DNA of 64,000 nt from Sphingomonas folli (GCF_019429525.1 NZ_JAHXZL010000007.1:124001-188000), one strand, 5' to 3'. Positions 35,652 to 44,302 are shown, numbered from the stretch's first letter. Notes: generated by a model from the sequence alone, not told the origin. Made by a program: numbers and translations.

Positions 35652-35777
35652 AACGGCGAGTCAACGACTTAGCCGTGACAGACGTCCTTTGACAGGATTA
35701 CGTTTTGTGTCTGCGCGCGCGGCGCATCTATTTGCGATAAACCTCGTATCTTACTTTCCCCGCGGTGACGGCAAGGG

Positions 35778-36521
35778 TCATCTCGCCGCCATCCACAGCG
35801 CCATCGCGACCATCATCACGTTCTCGGTGAGCGAGACGAAGCCGAGCGGGACGCGGGTCGCGCCGCCGACGCAGGCGCACTTCAATGAGCGCCGGTCGAT
35901 GTAGACCGCCTTGATCACCGAGGCGGCGCCGATCCCGCCGATCAGCAGCGCGACCGGCACCGACAGCCAGTCCGCCGCGTGCGCCGCCATCAGCAGGCCC
36001 GCCAGCCCCTCGGCATAAGGGTAGACGTAGCCGTAGCGCACCCAGCGCCGGGCCAGCAGGTCGTAGTTGAGGAACATCGTCGAGAAGGTCTCGACGTCCT
36101 GCAGCTTGAGCAGCGCGAGCACGCACATGCTGAAGGCGACGAACCACTCGCCCGCGCGGGCGGTGAGCGGGGTGCCGTAGGCGGCGTGGCTGGCGGCGAG
36201 TGCCATCAGCGCGGTCATCGCGAACACCGCGATCACGGGGCGGTAGCTGGTCTCGCCCGGCGCCGCGACGCGCTGGCCGAGGTGGCGGCGCAGGTCGTCG
36301 TAGCCGCCGACGCGCTCGCCGGCGATGAAGGCCTGCGGTGTGGTCTTGACGCCGTGCGCGGCCTTGAACGCGTCGGTCTCCTCGCGCGTGCGCAGCGGGT
36401 GATCCTCGACGGTGTAGCCGCGGCGCTCGAGCAGGTCCTTGGCCTTGAGGCCGTACGGGCAGGTGTGGCCGGGCATGACCATGCGGTAGAGCGTGGCGCG
36501 GCGATCGGGCGGGGCGGTCAT
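35778..36521 (-). CDS. Glutaredoxin-MauE (DoxX-like) membrane fusion protein
   Basis: 247 residues. Residues 10-85 form a glutaredoxin-like domain (LYRMVMPGHTCPYGLKAKDLLERRGYTVEDH) with one active Cys (Cys21, CPYG in place of CPYC), followed by the cis-Pro block KTTPQAFIAGERVGGYDDL. From about 95 to the end are four membrane helices resembling the MauE/DoxX family, with a CAC pair at 215 and 217 (LKCACVGG). Such a fusion could move electrons between cytosolic thiols and a membrane or periplasmic partner. The ATG at 36521 starts the glutaredoxin domain. No mau cluster is present. Domain calls are good; the role is inferred. Confidence 0.8.
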   Translation of the reverse strand: MTAPPDRRATLYRMVMPGHTCPYGLKAKDLLERRGYTVEDHPLRTREETDAFKAAHGVKTTPQAFIAGERVGGYDDLRRHLGQRVAAPGETSYRPVIAVFAMTALMALAASHAAYGTPLTARAGEWFVAFSMCVLALLKLQDVETFSTMFLNYDLLARRWVRYGYVYPYAEGLAGLLMAAHAADWLSVPVALLIGGIGAASVIKAVYIDRRSLKCACVGGATRVPLGFVSLTENVMMVAMALWMAAR

Positions 36522-36624
36522 GCGCGGGAGATAGGCGGGGGGAGGGCCGCTCGCCAGCACGCGATGGGTGCGTGGGGTGAGCGGCTGAGCGTGACGGGAG
36601 GCGCGTCGGTCAGCGCCGGCGCCG

Positions 36625-36650
36625 CTGGGCTCCCGCGTGCGCAGGATGTC
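36625..36650. repeat. Intergenic repeat family B, half element
   Basis: CTGGGCTCCCGCGTGCGCAGG matches the right-hand half of family B. It is followed at 36717 by a complete copy, in the 289-base gap between the glycosyltransferase and glutaredoxin-fusion genes. Nothing else is recognised in that gap. Confidence 0.5.
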
Positions 36651-36716
36651 GAAGCGGCGCGACGCTGGCCGGTCGCGCCCTCCCAGAGGCTGATCCATCT
36701 GACGTGGACCAGCGGG

Positions 36717-36787
36717 GTGCTCCTGCGGGCGCAGGAGCCCCGAGCGCCACGCCCGCGGCCCTGGGCGCCGGCGTTCGCCGGAGCACG
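36717..36787. repeat. Intergenic repeat family B, copy 2
   Basis: Starts GTGCTCCTGCGGGCGCAGGA and ends CGCCGGCGTTCGCCGGAGCA, so the termini are inverted and each is a hairpin. It ends 24 bases from the stop of the leftward glycosyltransferase gene. Confidence 0.7.
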
Positions 36788-36810
36788 GATCGATGGAGGT
36801 GGGTCAGACC

Positions 36811-37818
36811 CTAGCCGATGATCCGCCGATACAATGCGGCATAATCGTCGGCCATGCGCTCGACGCTGAACCGCTCCTCGACGCGCCGGCGGCACGCGGC
36901 GCGGTCGAGGTCGCCGACATGCTCGATCGCCTCCACCGCCTGGTCGACGGTCTCGACCAGGAAGCCGGTGACGCCGTGCTCGATCAGCTCGGGCATCGCG
37001 CCGCGGCAATTGGCGATCACCGGCGTGCCGCACGCCATCGCCTCCACCACCGACAGGCCGAACGGCTCGTCGAAGTTGATCAGGTGAAGCAGCGCGCGTG
37101 CCCGTCCCAGCGCGGCGACCCGCTCCGCGCCGCCCACCGCGCCGTGCCACGTCACCCCCGCGCCGCCGAGCGCGGGCGCCACCGCGCGCTCGTGATAGCC
37201 CTGGTCCTGGACGATGCCGTACAGGTGGAGCCGGCGCCCGCTCGCGCGCGCCGCGGCGATCGCCTCCTCGGCGCCCTTGTCGGGATGGATGCGGCCGAAG
37301 AAGAGCAGGTCGTCGCTGCCGCGCGGATCGAAGGCGAAATGGTCGAGCGGGATGCCGTGGTGGATCGTCGCGGCATAGCGCAGCGCGGGGTGGCGATCGG
37401 CGTCGCTGATCGCGACATAGTGGACGCGGTCCTGGAAGGGCTCGTACATCGGCAGGATGCGATCGGACGAGAAGCCGTGGATCGTCGTCACCAGCGGCGT
37501 GTCGACCAGCCGCGCGAAGGCGTGCGCGGGGAAATCGGCCTGGTTGTGGATCAGGTCGAACTGGTCGGCCTGCTCGAACACGTGCGCGAGATGGCGATAT
37601 TCCCACACCTTCGCGTCGACACTCGGGTCCTCGGCGTAGGGCGCGGGGACGACGCCGTCGAGCGTGCCGGCGGTGACGCTGTCGAGCGTGGCGAACAGGG
37701 TGACGTCGATGCCGCGCGCCACCAGCGCCTCGGTGAGCAGGTGGGTGACGAGCTCCCACGGGCCGTAGTGGCGCGGCGGGGTACGCCAGGCGATCGGGGC
37801 GAGCATGGCGATCTTCAT
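36811..37818 (-). CDS. Family 4 glycosyltransferase
   Basis: GT-B fold enzyme of 335 residues. The N-terminal domain starts KIAMLAPIAWRTPPRHYGPWE and contains DLIHNQADF and TTIHGFSSD. The C-terminal donor-binding domain shows LLFFGRIHPDKGAEEAI and the GT4 signature DEPFGLSVVEAMACGTPVIA with its Glu-x7-Glu arrangement. The retaining transfer uses a nucleotide sugar; the acceptor is unknown, and relatives are often annotated as glycosyltransferase family 4 in isolated loci. It is leftward, downstream of the GH13 alpha-glucosidase, with repeat element A1 between them. Confidence 0.92.
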   Translation of the reverse strand: MKIAMLAPIAWRTPPRHYGPWELVTHLLTEALVARGIDVTLFATLDSVTAGTLDGVVPAPYAEDPSVDAKVWEYRHLAHVFEQADQFDLIHNQADFPAHAFARLVDTPLVTTIHGFSSDRILPMYEPFQDRVHYVAISDADRHPALRYAATIHHGIPLDHFAFDPRGSDDLLFFGRIHPDKGAEEAIAAARASGRRLHLYGIVQDQGYHERAVAPALGGAGVTWHGAVGGAERVAALGRARALLHLINFDEPFGLSVVEAMACGTPVIANCRGAMPELIEHGVTGFLVETVDQAVEAIEHVGDLDRAACRRRVEERFSVERMADDYAALYRRIIG

Positions 37819-37866
37819 TCGTGGTCCTTCGTCATGCGGGAGTGTGGGGCGTCTCCCACTCCCGGC

Positions 37867-37960
37867 GTCATCCTGAACTCGTCTCAGGATCCAGCGGTCC
37901 GTGCGGGCAGCGGCCGTCGGGTGTGCGGCACGGTGAATCCTGAAACAAGTTCAGGATGAC
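37867..37960. repeat. Intergenic repeat family A, copy 1 (94 bp)
   Basis: Begins GTCATCCTGAACTCGTCTCA and ends CTGAAACAAGTTCAGGATGA followed by C, so the ends are inverted repeats; the flanks extend the palindrome (GGC/GCC). The inner part contains TGCGGCACGGTG. It is the same length and orientation as the copy at 39656-39749, and the two flank the GH13 gene. Confidence 0.88.
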
Positions 37961-37988
37961 GCCAGGAAGGAGGCAACGTGTGAGTGAC

Positions 37989-39572
37989 TCACCGCATCAC
38001 CACGCCCTCGTCCGCGCGCAGCACGCCGTCTCCGGCGCCCTCCAGCGTCGACAGCAGCACCTCGCCGTCGAACGGCAGCGGGCGCGGCTCGCCCGACAGG
38101 TTGAGCGCGACGCGCAGCGTCACGTCGCCGTGCCGCCGCTCATACGCCAGCACGTCGGGCGCGGCGTCGAGCAGCGCGAAGTCGCCCACCGCCAGTGCGG
38201 GATGCGCGCGGCGCAGCGCGAGCAGCCGGCGGTAGAGCGTCAGCATCGAGCGCGGGTCCGCCTCCTGCGCGGCGACGTTGCGCGTGTGCCAGTCCGGGTT
38301 GAGCGGCAGCCACGGCTCCACGTCGGAGAAGCCCGCGAAGGCGCCTGAGTCCCACGGCATCGGCGTGCGCGAGCGGTCGCGGCCGATGCCGAGGCCGGGC
38401 TGGCGCAGTTCCTGCGGGTCGCGCACGCGCTCGGGCGGGATATCGACCTGGCCGATGCCGAGCTCGTCGCCCTGGTAGAGCGTCGGCGTACCGCGCAGCG
38501 TCAGCAGCAGCATCGCCGCGACGCGCGCCTGCGCCTCGCCGACCCGCGCCGCGATGCGCGGCGCGTCGTGGCTGCCGATCACCCAATTGGGCCATCCGTG
38601 CGGCGGCAGCGACGCCTCATAGTCGGCGATCACGCGGCGCAGCGAGGCGGCGTCCCACGCATTCTCGATCAGCTGGAAGTTGAAGGGCAGGTGCACCTGC
38701 GGCCGCTCGGGCGTGCCGTACCAGCGCGCGTGGCGCTCGTTGGGCAGGAAGATCTCGCCGATCAGCACGCGCTCTCGCCCGCAGGCCCCGTAGCTGTCGG
38801 CCAGCGCGCGCATCTCGGCGGCGATGGCGTGCGCCTCGGGCTGGTCGGTCGAGTGCTGCTGGATCAGCCGGTCGCGCTCGGTGATGCCGGGGCGCCAATA
38901 GGGATTGGGCGGATTGTCGGGCAGGCCCTCCGCCTTGACGATGTGCCACAGCACGTCGATGCGGAAGCCGTCGACGCCGCGTTCGAACCAGAAACGCATC
39001 GCGTCGAGCATGGCCGCCTTCAGCGCCGGGTCGCGCCAGTTGAGATCGGGCTGCTGGCTGAGAAAGGCGTGCAGGTAATATTGTCCGGTGGCCGCGTCAT
39101 AGTCCCAGGCGGACCCACCGAAGTCGCTGATCCAATTGTTGGGCGGGCCGCCGTCCGCGGCAGGGTCACGCCAGATATACCAGTCGCGCTTCGGGTCGGT
39201 CCGGCTGGAACGGCTCGCCTGGAACCAGGGGTGCTGGTCCGACGAGTGGTTGGGGACGAAGTCGAGCAGCAGCCTGAGCCCGCGCGCGTGCGCCGCGGCG
39301 AGCAGCCGGTCGAACGCGGCAAGGTCGCCGAACATCGGCTCGACGCCGCAGTAATCGGCGACATCATAGCCGAAGTCGGCCATCGGCGAGGGGAAGATCG
39401 GCGACAGCCAGATCGCGTCGACTCCCAGCGCGGCGACATGGTCGAGCCGGCGCTCGATCCCGGCGAGGTCGCCGACGCCGTCGCCGTCGCTGTCCTGGAA
39501 CGAGCGCGGGTAGATCTGGTAGACCGTGCCGCTCTCCCACCAGGGCGGCGGCGGATCGTCGGTATGACTCAT
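37989..39572 (-). CDS. GH13 alpha-glucosidase (oligo-1,6-glucosidase/trehalose hydrolase type)
   Basis: Cytoplasmic glycoside hydrolase of 527 residues. The four GH13 regions are present: LLLDFVPNHSSDQHPWF, DGFRIDVLWHI (nucleophile Asp), VLIGEIFLPNE (acid/base Glu) and VIGSHDAPRIA (stabilising Asp). The N-terminus WWESGTVYQIYPRSFQDSDGDGVGDL is characteristic of alpha-1,4/1,6-glucosidases that act on short oligosaccharides. No signal peptide is seen. It would release glucose from maltose-type sugars. The gene is bracketed by two copies of repeat A, and is near but separated from the glycosyltransferase. Confidence 0.94.
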   Translation of the reverse strand: MSHTDDPPPPWWESGTVYQIYPRSFQDSDGDGVGDLAGIERRLDHVAALGVDAIWLSPIFPSPMADFGYDVADYCGVEPMFGDLAAFDRLLAAAHARGLRLLLDFVPNHSSDQHPWFQASRSSRTDPKRDWYIWRDPAADGGPPNNWISDFGGSAWDYDAATGQYYLHAFLSQQPDLNWRDPALKAAMLDAMRFWFERGVDGFRIDVLWHIVKAEGLPDNPPNPYWRPGITERDRLIQQHSTDQPEAHAIAAEMRALADSYGACGRERVLIGEIFLPNERHARWYGTPERPQVHLPFNFQLIENAWDAASLRRVIADYEASLPPHGWPNWVIGSHDAPRIAARVGEAQARVAAMLLLTLRGTPTLYQGDELGIGQVDIPPERVRDPQELRQPGLGIGRDRSRTPMPWDSGAFAGFSDVEPWLPLNPDWHTRNVAAQEADPRSMLTLYRRLLALRRAHPALAVGDFALLDAAPDVLAYERRHGDVTLRVALNLSGEPRPLPFDGEVLLSTLEGAGDGVLRADEGVVMR

Positions 39573-39655
39573 CGTGACGGGTAACCGTCCGGCGGGCGAG
39601 ATGTTGCGTGAGATGATTTTGTGCTGGCGTGCACGAGGTGCCGACCGACGATGCC

Positions 39656-39749
39656 GTCATCCTGAACTCGTCTCAGGATCCACTATCAGGCAGGTGCCGC
39701 CGCGCCGGACTGTGCGGCACGGTAGATCCTGAGACAAGCTCAGGATGAC
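39656..39749. repeat. Intergenic repeat family A, copy 2 (94 bp)
   Basis: Begins GTCATCCTGAACTCGTCTCA and ends GAGACAAGCTCAGGATGAC, with the palindrome extended by ATGCC/GGCAT outside. It has the same orientation and length as the copy at 37867-37960. It occupies the centre of the 39573-39883 gap between the GH13 gene and the oxidase cluster; nothing else is recognised there apart from the upstream region of coxB. Confidence 0.88.
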
Positions 39750-39883
39750 GGCATGGGAGAGGGCAGCCGCCGATCTTCCTCCTCGTGCCCCGGCCTGCGC
39801 CGGCGGCACTAGGCGGCGATGCAATCGATACCGCAGCAACATTTCGTCACCGCAAGGCCAGGAACAAAGCTTCATACCGATCC

Positions 39884-40825
39884 TTGTCGAACGAGGGGGA
39901 CAAGACCATCGGCTCGGGGCGCCAATCTGCATTCACCACCTTCGGCACGGAGGCCGCCTGGCTCGCCGGGCTGACCGGCTGGATGGTGCTCGGCGCGGTG
40001 ATCATCGCACTCGCGCTCGCCGCGCTGATGGTCACCGCGTCGCGTTCGCGCGAGGGCGCACTGACCCACCGCCAGGGCATGCGGCTGGTGCTATGGGCGG
40101 GTGGTATCGTGCCCAGCGTCGTGCTGCTCGCGCTGCTCGTCGTCACCTTGCCCGCGATGCGCCCGATCCGCGCCGCCGGAGATGACCTGCGCGTCACCGT
40201 CACCGGCGAGCAATTCTGGTGGCGGATGCGCTATCAGCCCGCGGGTGCGCCGCCGGTCACCGCGGCCAACGAGCTGCGCGTGCCGGTCGGACGCGACGTC
40301 GTGCTCGCGCTGGAGGGCGGCGACGTGCTCCACAGCTTCTGGGTGCCGGGACTCGCGGGGAAGATGGACATGGTGCCGGGGCGCACCAACACGCTGGTCG
40401 TCCACGCCACGCGCGCGGGGCGCTTCCGCGGGCAATGCGCCGAGTTCTGCGGGCTGAGCCACGCGCTGATGGCGTTCGATGTGGTCGCGATGGCGCCCGC
40501 CGCCTTCGACGCCTGGCTAGCCGCGGAGCGCCGCCCAGTCACCACCGCCGCCGCCGCGGGCGCGCGGCTGTTCGATGCGCACGGCTGCGGCGGCTGCCAC
40601 GCGGTGCGCGGCACCGGCGCGGCGAGCGCGATCGGGCCCGACCTCACGCATCTCGGCGCGCGCGAGACGATGGCGGCGGGGATCCAGCCGCTCACCACCG
40701 CCAACCTAGTCCGCTTCATCCGCGAGGCGCCGGCGGTGAAGCCCGGCGCGCGCATGCCCGCTTACCCGCAGATGTCCGCGCAGGACGCCACCGCGATCGC
40801 GCGCTGGCTGGAGACGAACCGATGA
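39884..40825 (+). CDS. coxB: Cytochrome c oxidase subunit II with fused cytochrome c domain
   Basis: Subunit II of a caa3-type oxidase, 313 residues from the chosen start. Two membrane helices (GWMVLGAVIIALALAALMV and LVLWAGGIVPSVVLLALL) precede the cupredoxin domain. The CuA ligands are DVLHSFWVPG (His), then Cys185, Cys189, His193 and Met196 in GQCAEFCGLSHALM. A C-terminal cytochrome c domain has CGGCH at about 235 and a Met ligand near RMPAYPQM. No ATG or GTG precedes the first helix plausibly, so TTG at 39884 is proposed; a GTG at 39785 would add an unlikely N-terminus. First gene of a five-gene cluster, overlapping the next by 4 bases. Confidence 0.88.
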   Translation: MSNEGDKTIGSGRQSAFTTFGTEAAWLAGLTGWMVLGAVIIALALAALMVTASRSREGALTHRQGMRLVLWAGGIVPSVVLLALLVVTLPAMRPIRAAGDDLRVTVTGEQFWWRMRYQPAGAPPVTAANELRVPVGRDVVLALEGGDVLHSFWVPGLAGKMDMVPGRTNTLVVHATRAGRFRGQCAEFCGLSHALMAFDVVAMAPAAFDAWLAAERRPVTTAAAAGARLFDAHGCGGCHAVRGTGAASAIGPDLTHLGARETMAAGIQPLTTANLVRFIREAPAVKPGARMPAYPQMSAQDATAIARWLETNR

Positions 40826-43347
40826 GCCTCCACGCGCAGGACGATCGCGCGCTGCGCGCGGCGCAGGAGGAGCGGCTGCGCGCCGTCTGGGCGCCGCCCG
40901 AGGGACTGTTCCTGCGCTGGACCGACACCAACAACAACCAGGTCGGCGTGTGGTACACGCTGACCGCCTTCGGCTTCATGCTGTTCGCCGGCGTGCTCGC
41001 GCTGATCATGCGCGTGCAGCTGGCGCAGCCGGGCAACGAGCTGGTCACGCCGTCGACCTTCAACCAGCTGTTCACGCTGCACGGCTCGATGATGATGTTC
41101 CTGTTCGCGGTGCCGATGTTCGAGGCGGTCTCGATCATCCTGCTGCCGCAGCTGCTCGGCGCACGCGACCTGCCGTTCCCGCGGCTCAGCGCCTTCGGCT
41201 ATTGGAGCTTCCTGATCGGCGGCGTCTTCGTCTCGGGCTCGATCTTCTTCGACGCCGCGCCCGACGGCGGCTGGTTCATGTACCCGCCCTTCACCACGCG
41301 CACGGATCTCAGCGGGCTCGGCGCCGACATCTGGATGCTGGGGCTGAGCTTCATCGAGGTGTCGTCGGTCGCCGCTGCGGTGGAGCTGATCACCGGCGTG
41401 CTCAAATGCCGCCCGCCGGGCATGCGGCTCAACCTCATGCCGCTTTACGCCTGGTACATCCTGGTCGTCGCGGTGATGATCCTGTTCGCCTTCCCGCCGC
41501 TGATCGCGGGCGACGTGCTGTTCGAGCTGGAGCGGCTGCTCGGCTGGCCCTTCTTCGACGCGGCCCGGGGCGGCGACCCGATCCTGTGGCAGCACCTGTT
41601 CTGGATCTTCGGCCACCCCGAGGTCTATATCGTCTTCCTGCCCTCGATCGCGCTGTTCGCGATGATCGTGCCGACCTTCGCGCGGCGGCACCTGCTGGGC
41701 TATCCCTGGATCGTGCTGGCGGCGGTGGGGACGGCCTTCCTCAGCTTCGGGCTGTGGGTGCACCACATGTTCACCACGGGCCTGCCCAAGATCAGCCTGG
41801 CCTTCTTCTCCGCCGCGTCGGAGGCGGTGGCGATCCCGACCGGCATCCAGATCTTCGCCTTCATCGCCACGCTCTGGGCCGGGCGCGTGACCTGGTCGAC
41901 GCCGCTGCTCTACGTCACTGGCTCGATCGCGATCTTCGTCATCGGCGGGCTGACGGGCGTGATGGTGGCGATCGCGCCGTTCGACTGGCAGGCGCACGAC
42001 ACCTATTTCATCGTCGCGCACCTCCACTACGTGCTAATCGGCGGTACTTTGATCCCGCTGTTCGGCGGCCTCTATTATTACTGGCCGCTGATCACGGGGA
42101 AGAAGCTGTCCGACCGGATCGGGCGCAGCGCCTTCTGGCTGCTGTTCGGCGGCGCCAACCTCACCTTCTTCCCGATGCATTTCTCCGGGCTGATGGGGAT
42201 GCCGCGGCGAGTTTTCACCTATCCCGAGGAGCTCGGCATCGGCGGGCTCAACCTGGCGTCGACGATCGGCTCCTGGGTGTTCGCCGCGGGCGTGCTGCTG
42301 GTGTGCGTCGACCTCGCGCTGAGCCCGCGCCGATCCAAGTCGCCGCGCAACCCGTGGGAGGCGGGGACGCTCGAGTGGCTCGCCCATCCCGACGACGAGG
42401 ACTGGGGCATCCGCTCGATCCCGCTGATCGAGAGCCGCTACCCGATCTGGGACCAGAAGGATTTCGTCGCCAAGGTCGACGAGGGCCGCTTCTTCCTGCC
42501 CGATGCCGAGGAGGGCCGGCGCGAGACGATCGTCACCAGCGTGCTCGACGCGCGGCCAGTGCAGGTGCTGCGGCTCGGCGGGCCCAGCGTGGTGCCGATG
42601 CTCACTGCGATCGCGCTGGGCAGCGTCTTCATCCTGACGACCTACCATCTCTACTGGGCGGCGCTGATCGGCGGCGTCGCGACGCTGGCGTTGGTGCTCT
42701 ACTGGCTGTGGACCGGCACCGCCGAGATCCCGGAGAAGGAAGGCAAGCCGATCGGCCACGGCATCGAGCTGCCGCTGTATATCTCGGGCGCCTCGGCGAG
42801 CGGCTGGTGGGCGATGTTCATCACGATGATGGCGGACGCCACCGCTTTCTCGGGGCTGGTGTTCGGCTATTATTTCTTCTGGACGCGGCAGGAGGATTTC
42901 CCGCCCGACGGCCCTGGCATGGATGGGCCGGGCAGCTTCTGGCCGATGCTGGCGATGGCGGTGATGCTGGCGAGCTGGGCACTGACCGTCGCGGCGCGCG
43001 AGCTCAACCGGCGCGAGGCGGTGGGCGCCGCGCGGGCGGCGCTGGGGACGGCGGCGCTGCTGTCGCTCGCCGCGATCGGTGCCGGGCTGGCGGGGCCGTG
43101 GCTGAGCGGGCTGGAACCCCAGTTGCACGTCTATCCCGCGATCGTGTGGACGCTGGCGATCTGGACCACCGCGCATTGCGGCGTCGGCGCGATCATGCAG
43201 CTCTACGCGCTGGCGCGCAGTCTCGCCGGGCGGATGACGCCGCGGCACGACGCCGACCTGCGCAACATCACCGTCTACCAGCATTTCATGGCGCTGACCG
43301 CGGTCGTGACCTACGCCACGATCGGCCTGTTCCCGGGGGCGGCATGA
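40822..43347 (+). CDS. Cytochrome c oxidase subunit I/III fusion
   Basis: 841 residues: a subunit I domain (about 1-560) fused to a subunit III domain (about 600-841). Haem and copper ligands are intact: FTLHGSMMMFL (low-spin haem His), IFGHPEVYIVFLP (CuB His and the cross-linked Tyr), WVHHMFTTGL (two CuB His) and AHLHYVLIGG (haem a3 and haem a His). The subunit III part includes SGWWAMFITMMADATAFSGL and later helices. It reduces O2 to water using electrons from subunit II, and pumps protons. The ATG overlaps the coxB stop and its own stop overlaps the next gene. A single I/III polypeptide is characteristic of this oxidase type. Confidence 0.94.
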   Translation: MSLHAQDDRALRAAQEERLRAVWAPPEGLFLRWTDTNNNQVGVWYTLTAFGFMLFAGVLALIMRVQLAQPGNELVTPSTFNQLFTLHGSMMMFLFAVPMFEAVSIILLPQLLGARDLPFPRLSAFGYWSFLIGGVFVSGSIFFDAAPDGGWFMYPPFTTRTDLSGLGADIWMLGLSFIEVSSVAAAVELITGVLKCRPPGMRLNLMPLYAWYILVVAVMILFAFPPLIAGDVLFELERLLGWPFFDAARGGDPILWQHLFWIFGHPEVYIVFLPSIALFAMIVPTFARRHLLGYPWIVLAAVGTAFLSFGLWVHHMFTTGLPKISLAFFSAASEAVAIPTGIQIFAFIATLWAGRVTWSTPLLYVTGSIAIFVIGGLTGVMVAIAPFDWQAHDTYFIVAHLHYVLIGGTLIPLFGGLYYYWPLITGKKLSDRIGRSAFWLLFGGANLTFFPMHFSGLMGMPRRVFTYPEELGIGGLNLASTIGSWVFAAGVLLVCVDLALSPRRSKSPRNPWEAGTLEWLAHPDDEDWGIRSIPLIESRYPIWDQKDFVAKVDEGRFFLPDAEEGRRETIVTSVLDARPVQVLRLGGPSVVPMLTAIALGSVFILTTYHLYWAALIGGVATLALVLYWLWTGTAEIPEKEGKPIGHGIELPLYISGASASGWWAMFITMMADATAFSGLVFGYYFFWTRQEDFPPDGPGMDGPGSFWPMLAMAVMLASWALTVAARELNRREAVGAARAALGTAALLSLAAIGAGLAGPWLSGLEPQLHVYPAIVWTLAIWTTAHCGVGAIMQLYALARSLAGRMTPRHDADLRNITVYQHFMALTAVVTYATIGLFPGAA

Positions 43348-43745
43348 AGCGGGACGCACCCCGCGGGCGGCAGAGCCTCGGCGAGCGGGTTCGCGGGCTC
43401 CGTGTCACGCTGTGGACGCTGATCGTGCCGCCCACCGTCTGGGCGATGCATTTCCTGTTCTGCTATCTCTGGGTGGCGGTGAGCTGCGCCAAGCTCGGCG
43501 CCTTCCCGCGCTTCCCCATCGCCTTCGTCGCCGGCACGCTCGCGGCGCTCGCGATCATCCTCGCCTCGGGCTGGATCGCCTGGGTACAGTCGCGCACGCC
43601 GGGCGACGACCCGCCGCACGACGAGGGCACCGACATCGACCGGCTGCGCTTCCTCGCCACCGCGACGTTGCTGCTGGCGGGGCTGAGCTTCGTCGCGGTG
43701 CTCTTCACCGCCGCGCCCGCGCTGCTGCTGACGGACTGCCGATGA
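43344..43745 (+). CDS. Small membrane protein of the oxidase cluster, unknown
   Basis: 133 residues with three hydrophobic segments (LWTLIVPPTVWAMHFLFCYL, FVAGTLAALAIILASGWIAW and LLLAGLSFVAVLFTAAPALL). The N-terminus is basic (KRDAPRGRQSLGERVRGL) and a polar loop PGDDPPHDEGTDIDRLRFLA lies between helices 2 and 3. It overlaps its neighbours by 4 bases on both sides, so its level is tied to the oxidase subunits. It occupies the position where a small subunit IV is often encoded but is not recognisably that family. An accessory oxidase subunit is a reasonable inference. Confidence 0.75.
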   Translation: MKRDAPRGRQSLGERVRGLRVTLWTLIVPPTVWAMHFLFCYLWVAVSCAKLGAFPRFPIAFVAGTLAALAIILASGWIAWVQSRTPGDDPPHDEGTDIDRLRFLATATLLLAGLSFVAVLFTAAPALLLTDCR

Positions 43746-44302
43746 ACGGCGCGATCGGCCTATCGCTCGCGCTCGGCGCCAGCGCGCTCGCCTTCGCCGG
43801 GCTCGGCATGACCGGGCATATGGCGGCGCACATGGGCGCGGTCGCGGTCGCGGCGCCGGCGCTCGCCGCCGCGCTGCCGCGGCGTCCGCGGGGCGCGGGC
43901 GCGCCGCTGCTGTGGGCGATGGTGGAGTTCGCCATCGTCTGGGCGTGGCACTTCCCCGCGCCCCGCGCGCTCGCGGACTCGTACGCCGCGGTCGCGCTGG
44001 CCGAGCAGGCGCTGTTCCTCGCCGCGGGAGTCGCGCTGTGGCGCGCCGCGCTGGCGCAGCCCGCGGCAGGCGCGGCGGCACTGCTGCTCACCTCGATGCA
44101 CATGACGCTGCTGGGCGCGCTGATCGGGCTCGCCCCGCGGCCGCTCTACGCGATGATGGCGATGCATCCCGCGCCCGGGCTCGACGCGCTCGCCGACCAG
44201 CAGCTCGGCGGCGTGGTGATGCTAGTAGTGGGGGGCGCGAGCTATTGCCTGGGCGGGCTGTGGCTGCTCGCCACCCTCTTGCGGGAGCCGCGCGCGGCAT
44301 GA
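43742..44302 (+). CDS. ctaG: Cytochrome c oxidase assembly factor, CtaG (caa3) family
   Basis: Integral membrane protein of 186 residues, shorter than the Bacillus CtaG. The family pattern is seen in GMTGHMAAHMGAVAV (His/Met-rich), IVWAWHFPAPRAL, LLLTSMHMTLLGALIGLAPRPLY and LADQQLGGVVMLV. His and Met residues in the membrane could hold copper for insertion into the oxidase. The ATG at 43742 overlaps the previous stop; upstream extension is a shadow. The location inside the cox cluster supports the assignment. Confidence 0.82.
   Translation: MNGAIGLSLALGASALAFAGLGMTGHMAAHMGAVAVAAPALAAALPRRPRGAGAPLLWAMVEFAIVWAWHFPAPRALADSYAAVALAEQALFLAAGVALWRAALAQPAAGAAALLLTSMHMTLLGALIGLAPRPLYAMMAMHPAPGLDALADQQLGGVVMLVVGGASYCLGGLWLLATLLREPRAA

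Noticed and set aside
40950..43344. Plus-strand frame in a second phase over the oxidase subunit I/III gene
   Set aside because: Only its last part (43344-43745) looks like a protein. The rest is a shadow of the subunit I/III fusion.
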